Counted from the first letter of the stretch, positions 46,104-54,827 are shown. The stretch is 64,000 bases of DNA from DATGMS01 sp040905145 (GCA_040905145.1 JBBDSC010000217.1:10476-74475); one strand, 5' to 3'. The notes: generated by a model from the letters alone, not told the origin. A program made the numbers and translations.

Positions 46104-46320
46104 TTATATGACGGGTCGTTCATCGCCAATACCATAGCCATGGCCTCCTTTTTCAAAAAGATGCAGCTCCACCTTAGTCCCGAATTTATTTAAAGCCTGA
46201 GCATAGCGGATAGAATTTTCTGTTTCTTCCCCATGCACAGAAACCGAGGCCGCCAGATGACCTCCTGCTGAAAAACCCAAATCCCCACCCTTTCCGGATG
46301 GATGCTCCATTTATGGTAAC
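46104..46320 (-). pseudogene. alpha/beta hydrolase (esterase) remnant
   Basis: GFSAGGHLAASVSVH (nucleophile Ser region) is followed at once by ALNKFGTKVELHLFEKGGHGYGIGD (His region), so about 80 residues between them are lost. On the 5' side KWSIHPERVGIW is in a different frame; one missing G in the GGG run would restore GIWGFSAGG. The N-terminal half is gone and abuts the barrel gene at 46311. It is related to the intact esterase at 30642-31571. Confidence 0.8.
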
Positions 46321-46901
46321 ACAAAAGACACTTTGGGTCCGCCATAAAAAGCGAAGATCGGATAATCTGGATGTATTAAGAAACCTCCCGTAAGACCAAA
46401 TTGCCACCGGCTGGATAGTATATAATTGATGTCCAGATTTATCGGGAATACCAAGTCAGACCAAATGGATGTTCTGGTATAGCCTGCGCTTGCTTCCCTG
46501 TATGGGTACTCTCTGGAATGGATCACCACACCGACACCGGCACCTGGAACTATACTAAAATAGCTATTATCAATAACTTTGTATTTATACATACCTGAAA
46601 AAGTGCGATAGTCAGCCCGGGAATTTGTTCCATTTTTATAGACATGACCTGTGGGGTCATTTGATAATACATCATCATAATAATAATGTTCGCCCGCCAA
46701 GTAAATGGCAGTTACAATATGCCTTCTTGTCAGATGATAGTCAAAGTCAATCTTGAAAAATCCTCTGGCACTGGCATTTTCGTAAGTAGGGCTATTCAGT
46801 AGTCCTGTGCTTACAGAAACTGCCAAATCTTTTTTTTCCTGTCCTTTTACAGTTAGCAAAAAGGTCATGGAAATTAATATGGTTAAAATTGCTTTCATCA
46901 T
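46311..46901 (-). CDS. outer-membrane beta-barrel protein
   Basis: Starting at 46901 (MMKAILTILISMTFLLTVKG) the protein has a clear signal peptide and about 196 residues. Alternating strands rich in Tyr and Gly follow, ending FAFYGGPKVSFVLP, as in small outer-membrane barrels. The ATG overlaps the stop of the upstream barrel gene (ATGA), so the two are translated together. An earlier ATG at 46934 would lie in the upstream gene and place charged residues before the signal. Function unknown. Confidence 0.7.
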   Translation of the reverse strand: MMKAILTILISMTFLLTVKGQEKKDLAVSVSTGLLNSPTYENASARGFFKIDFDYHLTRRHIVTAIYLAGEHYYYDDVLSNDPTGHVYKNGTNSRADYRTFSGMYKYKVIDNSYFSIVPGAGVGVVIHSREYPYREASAGYTRTSIWSDLVFPINLDINYILSSRWQFGLTGGFLIHPDYPIFAFYGGPKVSFVLP

Positions 46902-47569
46902 TTTTCTTTTTGAATTATATTTTTCAATGCCCATTTCAGTCCTATATTTAAATTCATTCCGTTATGTCTTATTTTATTATTATTTCCGAAATACTCCGTG
47001 CTTGTCATCGATGTAAGACTGTGGTGATATATAAATGATGCGGTTAACCAAAGCCTGTCTACCATTTTATAACCACCACCAATTTCAGCAAGTCCGGCTA
47101 AGTCAAATTTTGATACTATGTTGGTGACGTCAGTTGTTTCCGTTCCTGTAATTCTGCCTTCAATGCCAATGGTTGGCACTGTTGTTTTTGCGTCAATAAG
47201 TAGGGAGGGGATCAGTCCAATTTTTGCAAAACCAAATAGCTTGTTGCCTACATCATAAAAACCGGTTTTCACCGGAACAGATAAATAGTCATAATTGCGG
47301 TTGATTGTAATCTTTTCACCAGTTGGATTTTCAAAATTGTCTGTAAACCCGCGCTGATTATAGATTACATCAGCTCCAATTGAAAAATCTTTCTTCACAA
47401 AATACTCGTAAGTTATACCACCTGATACTCCTTGTCTATAGTCGGTTTGGTTGGAAAAACTGGAGGTAACATTTGTCCAATTTGCTCCGCCTGTAATTCC
47501 AATTAGATGGTTTTGTGCGGCAACTTCTATAGTTGTCAATGTTAAAATGATGATAATTATTGATTTCAT
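46898..47569 (-). CDS. outer-membrane protein beta-barrel family (porin-like)
   Basis: The 223-residue protein has a signal peptide (1-18, EVAAQ) and the pattern of the OMP_b-brl_2 family: LIGITGGANWTNVTSSF, GITYEYFVKKDFSIGADVIY, YLSVPVKTGFY and a final GMNLNIGLKWALKN. Such proteins are small barrels of unknown transport role. It is followed in ATGA overlap by a second barrel gene, so the two probably work as a pair. Confidence 0.8.
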   Translation of the reverse strand: MKSIIIIILTLTTIEVAAQNHLIGITGGANWTNVTSSFSNQTDYRQGVSGGITYEYFVKKDFSIGADVIYNQRGFTDNFENPTGEKITINRNYDYLSVPVKTGFYDVGNKLFGFAKIGLIPSLLIDAKTTVPTIGIEGRITGTETTDVTNIVSKFDLAGLAEIGGGYKMVDRLWLTASFIYHHSLTSMTSTEYFGNNNKIRHNGMNLNIGLKWALKNIIQKEK

Positions 47570-47961
47570 GGTTTTATGGGTAGGGACATTTTATTCTGAA
47601 TAACGTCAATTTAGGTGGATGAATATCAATTGCTTAAAAATTGCTTACTCAAATCCCAAAATTGAAGCCTTTAAGAGCCCAGGACTTGCGGCAACCTCTT
47701 TTTGCCCATGCTTCATACCCATTCTTCATAACAGTATTCAGCTTGCAAGATACTTATTGATTCCAGAAATTCATTTTCAGCATTGGTAAATTATATCCAA
47801 TTGCTCCGATCTTCTGCAGATAGTTTCCCGTTATGCGACATAAACAATATTTTATTTCACTATTACATCATTGGTTGTAACTTCAATAGAGTAATTATTT
47901 TATTTACAATTCTCACTAGAGTATTAAATAATAAATTACAATCCTGCCCATACCTGTTCCT
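47570..47961. other. 392-bp intergenic region, no gene seen
   Basis: The stretch is AT-rich and must contain the promoter of the barrel pair to its left. I found no credible open frame, RNA gene or clear palindrome. Confidence 0.4.
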
Positions 47962-48147
47962 TTATGCTTTTTCTTCCCTAGTTTTTCCGTTCATCCAATA
48001 AGGTGCCGTCAAGAACCAGCCCAAAGTGCCGACCAACATCAGATTCTTGTTCATTTCCAGGGTGATTATATTGAAGAACACCAAAAAAGCGGGGACAATA
48101 GTGAGCAATAGGCTACATATAGAGACCAGAACCAGTAACTTCTTCAT
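47962..48147 (-). CDS. small two-helix membrane protein downstream of the NCS1 permease
   Basis: The 61-residue protein has two hydrophobic helices: residues 3-28 (LLVLVSICSLLLTIVPAFLV) and 34-50 (LMLVGTLGWFLTAPYW), and a charged C terminus (NGKTREEKA). The gene starts 6 bp after the stop of the permease gene, so it is in the same operon. Size and position suggest a small accessory subunit of the transporter; that is an inference. It is easily missed by annotation. Confidence 0.7.
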   Translation of the reverse strand: MKKLLVLVSICSLLLTIVPAFLVFFNIITLEMNKNLMLVGTLGWFLTAPYWMNGKTREEKA

Positions 48148-48153
48148 TGGTTG

Positions 48154-49590
48154 TTAGTTTTGGGAATGGGTGGTGACAAGATTACTTTCAGTTGGGGCTA
48201 ATTCCTTTTTTTGAAGCCATTTGCTGGATACAAGATAGATAATTACTGCAAAAAACCACCCTGGAAGACCCAGAAAAAAGATTTCCACCCCCAGGGTCAA
48301 ATTCATAAACAGGCAAAGAGCCAAGCTTATCACCCACGTAATTCCCACCGACCAATTAAAAGAGATTGAAGTCAATTCGGCATAATTCTTTTTCAATCCC
48401 AACTTTTCCAGGACATACACATCGATAAAAATCACAGCCCCCAGGGGCATAAGGATCAAGCCATAAAGGGCGACAAACTCCAGCAATCGCATGACCAAGG
48501 CGGGAAAGCAAGCGACAATGGTGGTAAATAACCCAACAAACAGGGTTACCTTCCAGGTTTTCCACTTGGGATTAATGGACTGAATCGCCAGGCCGGCCCT
48601 GTAAAGTGTGGGATTGGCAGTGGTCCAACCTGCTATAAGCACGCAAACAGCTCCCGCTATTCCAACTGCCCCATATGCAATAGGACCCGGGGAAAAGCTG
48701 CTGCTGTTATTGGAGTCAATCAAGAAAAGAGAATACAAAATTCCAGAAGCAATCCATGCAATGTAATGTCCCAGAAAAACACCTGTGGCCGAAGAAAAGC
48801 CATATTGCCATTTCTTGGCATACCTCAACAAGGAGAGATCTGCCATCCCTATATGCATGGCCATATTACAAAACCAGGCAAAGAACATGATATGCCAAAA
48901 GGTAAACTTACTCTGGCCCTCCAGGGGAACTCCCGTCCAAATGGTACTTTGGGCCACAGGCCAAAAATCAGCAATTGAATGGACACCAAGCTGGGGCAGC
49001 ACGGCCACCGCAGCTGCTATAAACACCATGATCATCCAGGGGGCGGCAACATTGGCAAACCTGCTCACTTGCTCAAAACCAAACATGGCTACCACAGTAG
49101 TGATCGCCCCCACTACTAAAACAGTCACCACCCAACCCAAACTGTTAGGATATACATCTGTTAGAGAAGGCATGGCCAGATCAAAGGGGATGCCTACTGC
49201 TGTGGCAGATACCGCTATCATGGCACCTGCCAAAAAACAGAATAATCCTGCGTTGACCAGATTATAAATAAGAGTAAATTTAGACCCTGCAATCTTCTCC
49301 AATTGATAATAAAGGGTAATCCTGTCTTTCACAGCTATTTTTGCCGTAAAAAAGGCCCAGCTGAGCACGGCTAAAATATTTCCTACCAGCAAACCGGTCA
49401 CCAAATCTATGGCACTGGCACCATGTGCAACAAACAGGGGGCCAATCACAAATTCGGTACCTGCCGTATGCTCTCCCGCATAAGTCCCTATAAAACTTCT
49501 CCAACCTTTAAGTTTGCTTTTTGGTACAGGCTGCCTTTCATGTTCATTGACCGCATCCAATTGCTGAAAAAGATTCTTTTTGGTCCACAT
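48154..49590 (-). CDS. NCS1-family (purine-cytosine permease-like) transporter
   Basis: The 478-residue protein has about 12 membrane helices. The N-terminal signature GWRSFIGTYAGEHTAGTEFV with GNILAVLSWAFFTAKIAV and the mid-protein helices up to AGWTTANPTLYRAGLAIQSI are typical of the nucleobase:cation symporter-1 family. Substrates of the family include nucleobases, allantoin and vitamins. No other sugar permease lies near the rhamnose genes. The location next to a GntR gene and the shared TGTACT site make a role in sugar or sugar-acid uptake possible but unproven. Confidence 0.85.
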   Translation of the reverse strand: MWTKKNLFQQLDAVNEHERQPVPKSKLKGWRSFIGTYAGEHTAGTEFVIGPLFVAHGASAIDLVTGLLVGNILAVLSWAFFTAKIAVKDRITLYYQLEKIAGSKFTLIYNLVNAGLFCFLAGAMIAVSATAVGIPFDLAMPSLTDVYPNSLGWVVTVLVVGAITTVVAMFGFEQVSRFANVAAPWMIMVFIAAAVAVLPQLGVHSIADFWPVAQSTIWTGVPLEGQSKFTFWHIMFFAWFCNMAMHIGMADLSLLRYAKKWQYGFSSATGVFLGHYIAWIASGILYSLFLIDSNNSSSFSPGPIAYGAVGIAGAVCVLIAGWTTANPTLYRAGLAIQSINPKWKTWKVTLFVGLFTTIVACFPALVMRLLEFVALYGLILMPLGAVIFIDVYVLEKLGLKKNYAELTSISFNWSVGITWVISLALCLFMNLTLGVEIFFLGLPGWFFAVIIYLVSSKWLQKKELAPTESNLVTTHSQN

Positions 49591-49643
49591 ATCTTAAGGA
49601 AACAATATTGAGTAAATTAAGCAAAAGTATAAAAAAGGTATAG

Positions 49644-49666
49644 GGACAAAATGTCCTGTACTTACC
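49644..49666. promoter_or_regulatory. dyad GGACAAAATGTCC followed by TGTACTT, candidate operator
   Basis: GGACA and TGTCC form a perfect dyad around AAA at 49644-49656, 54 bp upstream of the permease start. CTGTACTTACC follows directly. It is the best-formed of the proposed TGTACT-containing sites in the window. Confidence 0.45.
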
Positions 49667-49792
49667 TGTGCCCTAGAATTTCATATGTATATAATTGATT
49701 TTTTAAGGTCATATGCCTGTCTGCCGATACGCAGGGAACCTCGCTGGAAATTCATTCTGTGTGAGATCTTTTCCCATGCTCGATTTCCTGAT

Positions 49793-50857
49793 TTAGAGGG
49801 AACCTCTATCGATAAACCTGAAAACGTTTTTGACAGCTTCTTTTTTACGCTTTTTGATCATATAAGCGGCTGTTTCTCCCATGACGCGAAAATCCGTAGA
49901 CATCACCGTAATGCCAAGGAGTTCTTTTAAAGGCGTATCATTGTAGGATATGATGCCTATATCACTTCCCATTTCATAGTTCAGATCCCTTACTTGCTTG
50001 ATAAGGCTTACCAAGTCATTTTCTTCAATAACGATATAGGCGTCGCGAGGCTGCAATTCCATTTCCGGATAAACCGTCTCCAAAACCTCAAAATCAAAGT
50101 CAAAGTCAATGCAAAATTTTTTGAAGCCCTGCATAATCTCCTGTGGATAAGGATATACCACTTTGCTGGGGTAAACAAGAATTAACTTATGATAATTTTT
50201 CAGCTTGGAAATTCCCTCATAAAGCGCATGATTGATATCCATCTTAAAATCCTGATAAATGGAAGCCACTTCACTTCCCAATGCAGGCATAGCATTATCC
50301 ATAATAACCAGTTTATTAGGAGATATCTTTTGTAAACGGGCAATTACATCCTGGTCAATGTTATGATGGATAAGCTGGTCATCTTTAAAATGGGGCATCA
50401 CCACATAATAGTCATAAGCCCCTATGTTCTCGTCAAGAATGTCTAACAGTAATTTTGGATCACAATGGTAAATATTTAAATCTACCTGGGCACTGGCCCC
50501 CAAATTATTGATAAAGGAATTGTAGATCTTTAACTTATAGTTGCTTAATTTATTTAATAGAAACAACACTTTAATTTGTGAGGTAGAAATATTCCTGGCA
50601 ACATAATATCCTTTTCCTTTAACTGAAATAATGATCTTTTTTTCCTTCAATAAATTATAGGCCTTCTCTACTGTGTCCCGGGATAAATAACATTCTTCAC
50701 TGATTTCATTTATCGAAGGGATTTTCTCACCTACTGCCAGGCAACCATTTTCAATATCTTCAATAATGGAATTTACGATTTGCTGATATTTGGGAATTCT
50801 TGAACCGCTATTGAGATGAACTAGGGTTTTTAACTCAATCATTTTGGCTATTGTCAA
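49793..50857 (-). CDS. GntR-family transcriptional regulator with sugar-binding-like domain
   Basis: The 354-residue protein has an N-terminal winged helix of the GntR type (about 15-85: IPKYQQIVNSIIEDIENGCL, VGEKIPSINEISEECYLSRD, TVEKAYNLLKEKKIIISVKG) and a C-terminal periplasmic-binding-protein-like domain (about 95-345) rather than the FCD or UTRA domain. That makes it a sugar-responsive repressor or activator. Related regulators in Bacteroidota accompany rhamnose and other sugar genes. The next gene in its direction is the NCS1 permease. Targets are inferred only from shared TGTACT sites. Confidence 0.88.
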   Translation of the reverse strand: MTIAKMIELKTLVHLNSGSRIPKYQQIVNSIIEDIENGCLAVGEKIPSINEISEECYLSRDTVEKAYNLLKEKKIIISVKGKGYYVARNISTSQIKVLFLLNKLSNYKLKIYNSFINNLGASAQVDLNIYHCDPKLLLDILDENIGAYDYYVVMPHFKDDQLIHHNIDQDVIARLQKISPNKLVIMDNAMPALGSEVASIYQDFKMDINHALYEGISKLKNYHKLILVYPSKVVYPYPQEIMQGFKKFCIDFDFDFEVLETVYPEMELQPRDAYIVIEENDLVSLIKQVRDLNYEMGSDIGIISYNDTPLKELLGITVMSTDFRVMGETAAYMIKKRKKEAVKNVFRFIDRGSL

Positions 50858-50919
50858 TCTGTTTATTGTAATTATCGCTCAAATTAAATGATTCATTGTT
50901 CATAATCTACTTTTCCTCT

Positions 50920-50934
50920 ACAAATTGTACTTGT
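50920..50934. promoter_or_regulatory. imperfect dyad ACAAATTGTACTTGT upstream of gntR
   Basis: ACAA and TTGT ends with an internal GTAC lie 63 bp before the gntR start, a position suitable for autoregulation. The rest of 50858-51156 is AT-rich and empty. Confidence 0.35.
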
Positions 50935-51156
50935 TTTATAAAATTTTTTATAAACGGCATTTAAAATACAGTCTCCCAAAGGTTTAAAGTTTACCAAAGC
51001 CCATAGACAAGCACAAAACCGAGCGGTTCCCCGGATTTCATTGAAGGATTTGTTTACTGTGATGCTGAATCAAAATCAGTTTTCTCATTGATTAATTCCC
51101 CACCGCCAATGTTTAACCGGAGCTATTTAAAATTCAGATTGAGGAGTAAAAATTTG

Positions 51157-51429
51157 TTATTTTTTAACGGCAACAATTATTCCTGTTGCCCAAACTTGCT
51201 TTGTCAGAAACAAATCTTCTCTCATCTCTAAATGGTTAATCAGATTGATTGCTTTTTCATGGTGCCCATCTGGCCAGTTAGGCTGTGGTAGCATATCGTC
51301 AAATCTCTGAGCAATTTCCAAAAATCCAGGTTCATTGTCAATTGAAATTAATGAGGAATCCTTATCCATTCCATCCAGTATCCAGGCTGTTGAAAGTCCT
51401 GTTCCTGTTCCAAGTTCAAGAAATTTAAG
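51157..51429 (-). pseudogene. SAM-dependent O-methyltransferase remnant
   Basis: The minus strand starts at a stop (51430-51432) and continues LKFLELGTGTGLSTAWILDG, motif I of a methyltransferase, then SLISIDNEPGFLEIAQRF. The sequence jumps directly to DDMLPQPNWPDGHHEKAINL and the C-terminal WATGIIVAVKK. About 45-50 residues that normally join these parts, and the N terminus, are missing. The short frame from 51369 would not fold. It is a deletion derivative. Confidence 0.75.
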
Positions 51430-51432
51430 TTA

Positions 51433-51832
51433 GCTAAAGAAACCGGTTTGCTGACCCTAAGGTAAAAATCAAGGAATTGTTAATATGCTGATTATTTGCC
51501 CATAATTCAATGAGGATAAAAAAAGCAGACCCTGTCCTATTCCATTTTCTCACAAAGAGCCCAAACAAAATATAAATTAAAGATGAGAATATGTGGAGCA
51601 TTTCTTAATATTAACCTTTGAAGGGATGAGAAATGTTTTCTATCATCATCATTTGATATTACCGTAACAAAAGAAGGTTTAATAAGTTTTTTCAAGAGGA
51701 AAAGAAATATTATTTGTGGAGTGATTACAAAATAATGCGAGCAAATCAGTGGCTTAACAATTTGTTAATATAAATGTCTTATAAACTTATTTAACTTTGT
51801 GCTGAAAATATAATTCAGTGGAATAAAGCTTT
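51433..51832. promoter_or_regulatory. 400-bp intergenic region with a Bacteroidota -7 box at 51792-51799
   Basis: TAACTTTG matches the Bacteroidota -7 consensus TAnnTTTG, 33 bp before the PiT-like gene. A TTTG at 51761-51764 could be the -33 element, though spacing (27 bp) is longer than usual. The rest shows no gene. Confidence 0.45.
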
Positions 51833-52963
51833 ATGGCAAAATTAAAAGATCAAAACATCAATCAGGCCAAGCTTTCAAAAGCAGCCTATTCACTTTTTGA
51901 TTTCTCAAAGAAAGAAAAACCTTTTTTGATTGTCATTTGCATCCTGGTATCCATTGCCGGTTATATTACCCAATATACCTATGCGGCGATGTGGTTCGGT
52001 TTTATGTTGGCCGCTTATTCTGCCATTGCCAATGACAGCATCCAGACCATCGGAACATTCATTGCCTCTAATTCCAAAACGAAATGGTATTGGTTATGGC
52101 TTTTTATGGGCCTTATTTTTGTAGGCACTGTCACTTATAGTTGGATCGTTTTTAACGGTGATGTCAGTAACGAAAGGTTACAGGTACCGGGATTGGACAA
52201 AGCTCCGGATGAAATTGTTTTCCTCCAGCTGGCCGCTCCCCTTGTTTTGTTGGTGATGACAAGGCTAAGAATACCCGTGTCCACTACTTTTTTGTTATTG
52301 AACGTGTTCACCTATGAAGCGGGTACTATTATCGGCGTCATGGAGAAGAGCTTTATTGGTTATCTTCTGGCATTTTTTATGGGCATCGTAGTATGGTTTG
52401 TTTTGGAAAAATTTTATACCAATTACCTGAAGGGCAAGCCAAGCCCTTATTGGATGCCCATACAATGGGTTATTTCAGGAACCCTCTGGGCAGTATGGAT
52501 CATGCAGGATGCCGCCAACATTGCGGTATTTTTGCCCAGGCAATTGGTTTTAGGGGAGTTTATAGCATTTGCAGGTTTTGTTTTTCTGGGACTCGGCTTT
52601 TTATTTTATTTAAAGGGTGACCGTATTCAAGAAATTGTCAATAAAAAAACCAGGGTTATCGATGTGCGGGCCGCTACTATTGTGGATTTTGTATATGCCG
52701 TTCTTCTTTTTTACTTTAAGATGTACAGCAATATGCCCATGAGTACTACCTGGGTTTTTATTGGCTTATTGGGAGGTAGGGAAATAGCCATTGCTTTGGC
52801 CAAATCCAAAAAATTGAAAAAAAGGAAAGCCAGGCTGGTAAGGGCTTATAGATTGGCCAGCAATGATGTATATAAGGCCATGATTGGTTTGATTGTTTCT
52901 TTGATTTTGGCCCTGATCATTAATAATGGAGTTAGAAAAGAATTATTAGACCTCATCTTCTAA
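51833..52963 (+). CDS. PiT-like (phosphate transporter-related) membrane protein
   Basis: The 376-residue protein has about nine to ten membrane helices. Two related motifs, SAIANDSIQTIGTFIASN (about 64-81) and PMSTTWVFIGLLGGREIAIA (about 302-321), resemble the inverted repeats of PiT/PHO4 inorganic phosphate transporters (GANDVANAFG type), and MQDAANIAVFLPRQ lies between. The protein is shorter than typical PiT proteins and belongs to a variant group common in Bacteroidota. The substrate may be phosphate or another anion. Confidence 0.65.
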   Translation: MAKLKDQNINQAKLSKAAYSLFDFSKKEKPFLIVICILVSIAGYITQYTYAAMWFGFMLAAYSAIANDSIQTIGTFIASNSKTKWYWLWLFMGLIFVGTVTYSWIVFNGDVSNERLQVPGLDKAPDEIVFLQLAAPLVLLVMTRLRIPVSTTFLLLNVFTYEAGTIIGVMEKSFIGYLLAFFMGIVVWFVLEKFYTNYLKGKPSPYWMPIQWVISGTLWAVWIMQDAANIAVFLPRQLVLGEFIAFAGFVFLGLGFLFYLKGDRIQEIVNKKTRVIDVRAATIVDFVYAVLLFYFKMYSNMPMSTTWVFIGLLGGREIAIALAKSKKLKKRKARLVRAYRLASNDVYKAMIGLIVSLILALIINNGVRKELLDLIF

Positions 52964-53013
52964 GCCTGTGGTTAAGCGAACAGGTTGGAAGACCGGAGAC
53001 AGAAGAAGATTTG

Positions 53014-53046
53014 GGGACGAAGGGATACTCCCCATCCCTTCGTCCC
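53014..53046. terminator. 13-bp perfect hairpin between convergent genes
   Basis: GGGACGAAGGGAT and ATCCCTTCGTCCC flank a 7-nt loop. Partly complementary outer arms (GGAGAC at about 52995, GTCTCC at 53059) extend it. Between convergent genes it can serve as a bidirectional terminator; no clear T-tract is present. Confidence 0.5.
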
Positions 53047-53095
53047 TTCGGTCTCTCCGTCTCCCTCCTTTTGGCAGAATTTGTCCGGTAACGTA

Positions 53096-54112
53096 TTATC
53101 CAAGCAAATGCAAAGTTAAAATTTCTTCAGGCTCCAATCCCCTTTTCAAATGCTTAAACCTGATAGCCGCTTTTTTGCTTTCCACCGCCAGATCTTTTGC
53201 CTCTACGGCAGCTAAGATGGTGGGGTGTATATAGTAGGTCTTACAAATACTAACGGTGTTGCCCAACTTCTCAGCAACCAAATTGACCAAGATGTTTTCC
53301 AGTTTTTTCCTTGGATTTGCTTCCAATACCTTCTCCGCCTCTTCCTTAAAGGAAACTGTAAGTACTGACCCCGCCCAGGTCCTGAAATCTTTGGCGGAAA
53401 ACTCAGCCCCTGTAATTTCCCTCAGGTAACTGTTAACATCTTCGCTAAGTAAATTGCAGTAGCACTTGGTCTCTTCGTCATAATACCGGAATATCTCATG
53501 CCCGGGAAGATCCATACATTCCTTGATAAGGGGGACCAGTTCTTCATCTTCCAATATTACTTTCCTGAATTTGCCACTTTTGGCTTTATATTCAAAAGTC
53601 GCCATGCCTTCATTCAAATGGACATGTTTTCTCCTCAGAGTCGACAGTCCATAGGTTCCGTTGTTTTTTGCATAACATACATTTCCTATCCTGATAAACA
53701 ATTCATCCAGGATCATCACCATTAAAGCCAACATCTTATTGCGGGGCCATCCGCTCAACTGTAAATCTTTGGAGGCCCTGGCCCTGATCGCTGGAAGGGC
53801 CTGGCCAAAAAACCTGAGCCGTTGATATTTTGAATTTTGTCGATAATCCACCCAGTGCCGATGATATATGTACTGTTTTCTTCCTTTTAAGTCAATGCCC
53901 GTAACTTGTATATGTCCTTTAGGATCTTTTGTAATCCAAACATTTTCCCACATCGGGGGAATCACCAGTTCTTCGATCCTTGAAAGCGTCTGCTTTGCGG
54001 TAACTATTTTCCCATTGGGGAATTGATATATAAACCCTTTACCACATTTCTTACGAAGGATCCCAGGTTTTTCCTGGTTGGTATAATTCAAATTAGAGGG
54101 AAGTAAATCCAT
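53096..54112 (-). CDS. DNA topoisomerase IB (poxvirus-like)
   Basis: The 338-residue protein matches bacterial type IB topoisomerases: N-terminal domain with RIEELVIPPMWENVWI, catalytic domain with LMVMILDELFIRIGNVCYAK (Arg), LRRKHVHL (catalytic Arg/Lys area), FRTWAGSVLTVSF and the active-site Tyr294 in KTYYIHPTILAAVE. It relaxes supercoils through a 3'-phosphotyrosine intermediate. Full length for the bacterial group. Convergent with the PiT-like gene. Confidence 0.93.
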   Translation of the reverse strand: MDLLPSNLNYTNQEKPGILRKKCGKGFIYQFPNGKIVTAKQTLSRIEELVIPPMWENVWITKDPKGHIQVTGIDLKGRKQYIYHRHWVDYRQNSKYQRLRFFGQALPAIRARASKDLQLSGWPRNKMLALMVMILDELFIRIGNVCYAKNNGTYGLSTLRRKHVHLNEGMATFEYKAKSGKFRKVILEDEELVPLIKECMDLPGHEIFRYYDEETKCYCNLLSEDVNSYLREITGAEFSAKDFRTWAGSVLTVSFKEEAEKVLEANPRKKLENILVNLVAEKLGNTVSICKTYYIHPTILAAVEAKDLAVESKKAAIRFKHLKRGLEPEEILTLHLLG

Positions 54113-54204
54113 GTTGTTAGTTTTGAGAATATAAACTCAAAAGAAAACGATTTGGTTGCTCATTTCAATAATATACCTTATAAATTTGAGCGTGAAACCT
54201 ATAA

Positions 54205-54268
54205 ACCACAGAGTTTACAGAGACCACAGAGTTTTTTTTTCTCTGTGGTCCTCCGTGAACTCTGTGGT
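54205..54268. repeat. long inverted repeat, ACCACAGAG family, in the tadA leader
   Basis: Arms of 27 and 28 bp (ACCACAGAGTTTACAGAG... and ...GTGAACTCTGTGGT) pair with two mismatches and one bulge around nine T. It ends 11 bp before the tadA start and would form a strong hairpin in its mRNA leader. It belongs to the same class of repeat as that at 39277. Confidence 0.75.
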
Positions 54269-54279
54269 AAAAAACATTT

Positions 54280-54723
54280 ATGGAACTATACAGTGATGAG
54301 TATTTTATGAACGAAGCCTTTAAACAGGCCCAAATAGCCTTTGAAGAAGGGGAAATTCCTGTAGGGGCGGTTATTGTTTGTAGGAATAAAATCATTGCCA
54401 GGGCTTATAACCAAACTGAAAAGCTGTCCGATGTTACCGCACATGCAGAAATTCTCGCCATCACTGCCGCATCATCTGGGTTAGGTTTCAAGTATTTAAA
54501 TGAATGCAAACTGTATGTGACCCTTGAGCCTTGTGTGATGTGTGCAGGAGCTTGTTTTTGGGCCCAACTCGGTGAAATTCATTTTGCCGCCAAGGATCCA
54601 AAAAGAGGCTTTAGTAGGATCAGGGAACCTCTGCTCCATTCAAAAACAAAAATCAGCCAAGGGATTATGGCAGCAGCCTCCAAAGCAATTTTGGATGAAT
54701 TTTTCAGAGAATTGAGAAAATAA
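54280..54723 (+). CDS. tadA: tRNA adenosine(34) deaminase
   Basis: The 147-residue protein has the zinc deaminase site: TAHAEILAI (zinc His and catalytic Glu, about residues 53-61) and LEPCVMCAGAC (two zinc Cys, about 86-96). GAVIVCRNKIIARAYNQTE and FAAKDPKRGF also match TadA. It converts A34 to inosine in tRNA-Arg. The start follows a strong hairpin, which may influence initiation. Confidence 0.88.
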   Translation: MELYSDEYFMNEAFKQAQIAFEEGEIPVGAVIVCRNKIIARAYNQTEKLSDVTAHAEILAITAASSGLGFKYLNECKLYVTLEPCVMCAGACFWAQLGEIHFAAKDPKRGFSRIREPLLHSKTKISQGIMAAASKAILDEFFRELRK

Positions 54724-54827
54724 AAACTAAATTCAATTTTTAGAACCATTTGCCTTTATTTCTGGTTTGTAAAACGTGCATTCGCACCAAATCTATTTCA
54801 TGTTTCACTTTAAACTTTCATTTAACA

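Noticed and set aside
47783..48001. Plus-strand 72-codon frame in the intergenic region
   Set aside because: Hydrophobic by chance in AT-rich DNA, runs into the antisense of a small real gene, and lacks a ribosome site.
48154..49590. Naming the NCS1 protein a rhamnose permease
   Set aside because: The family mainly carries nucleobases and related compounds; position alone is not enough.
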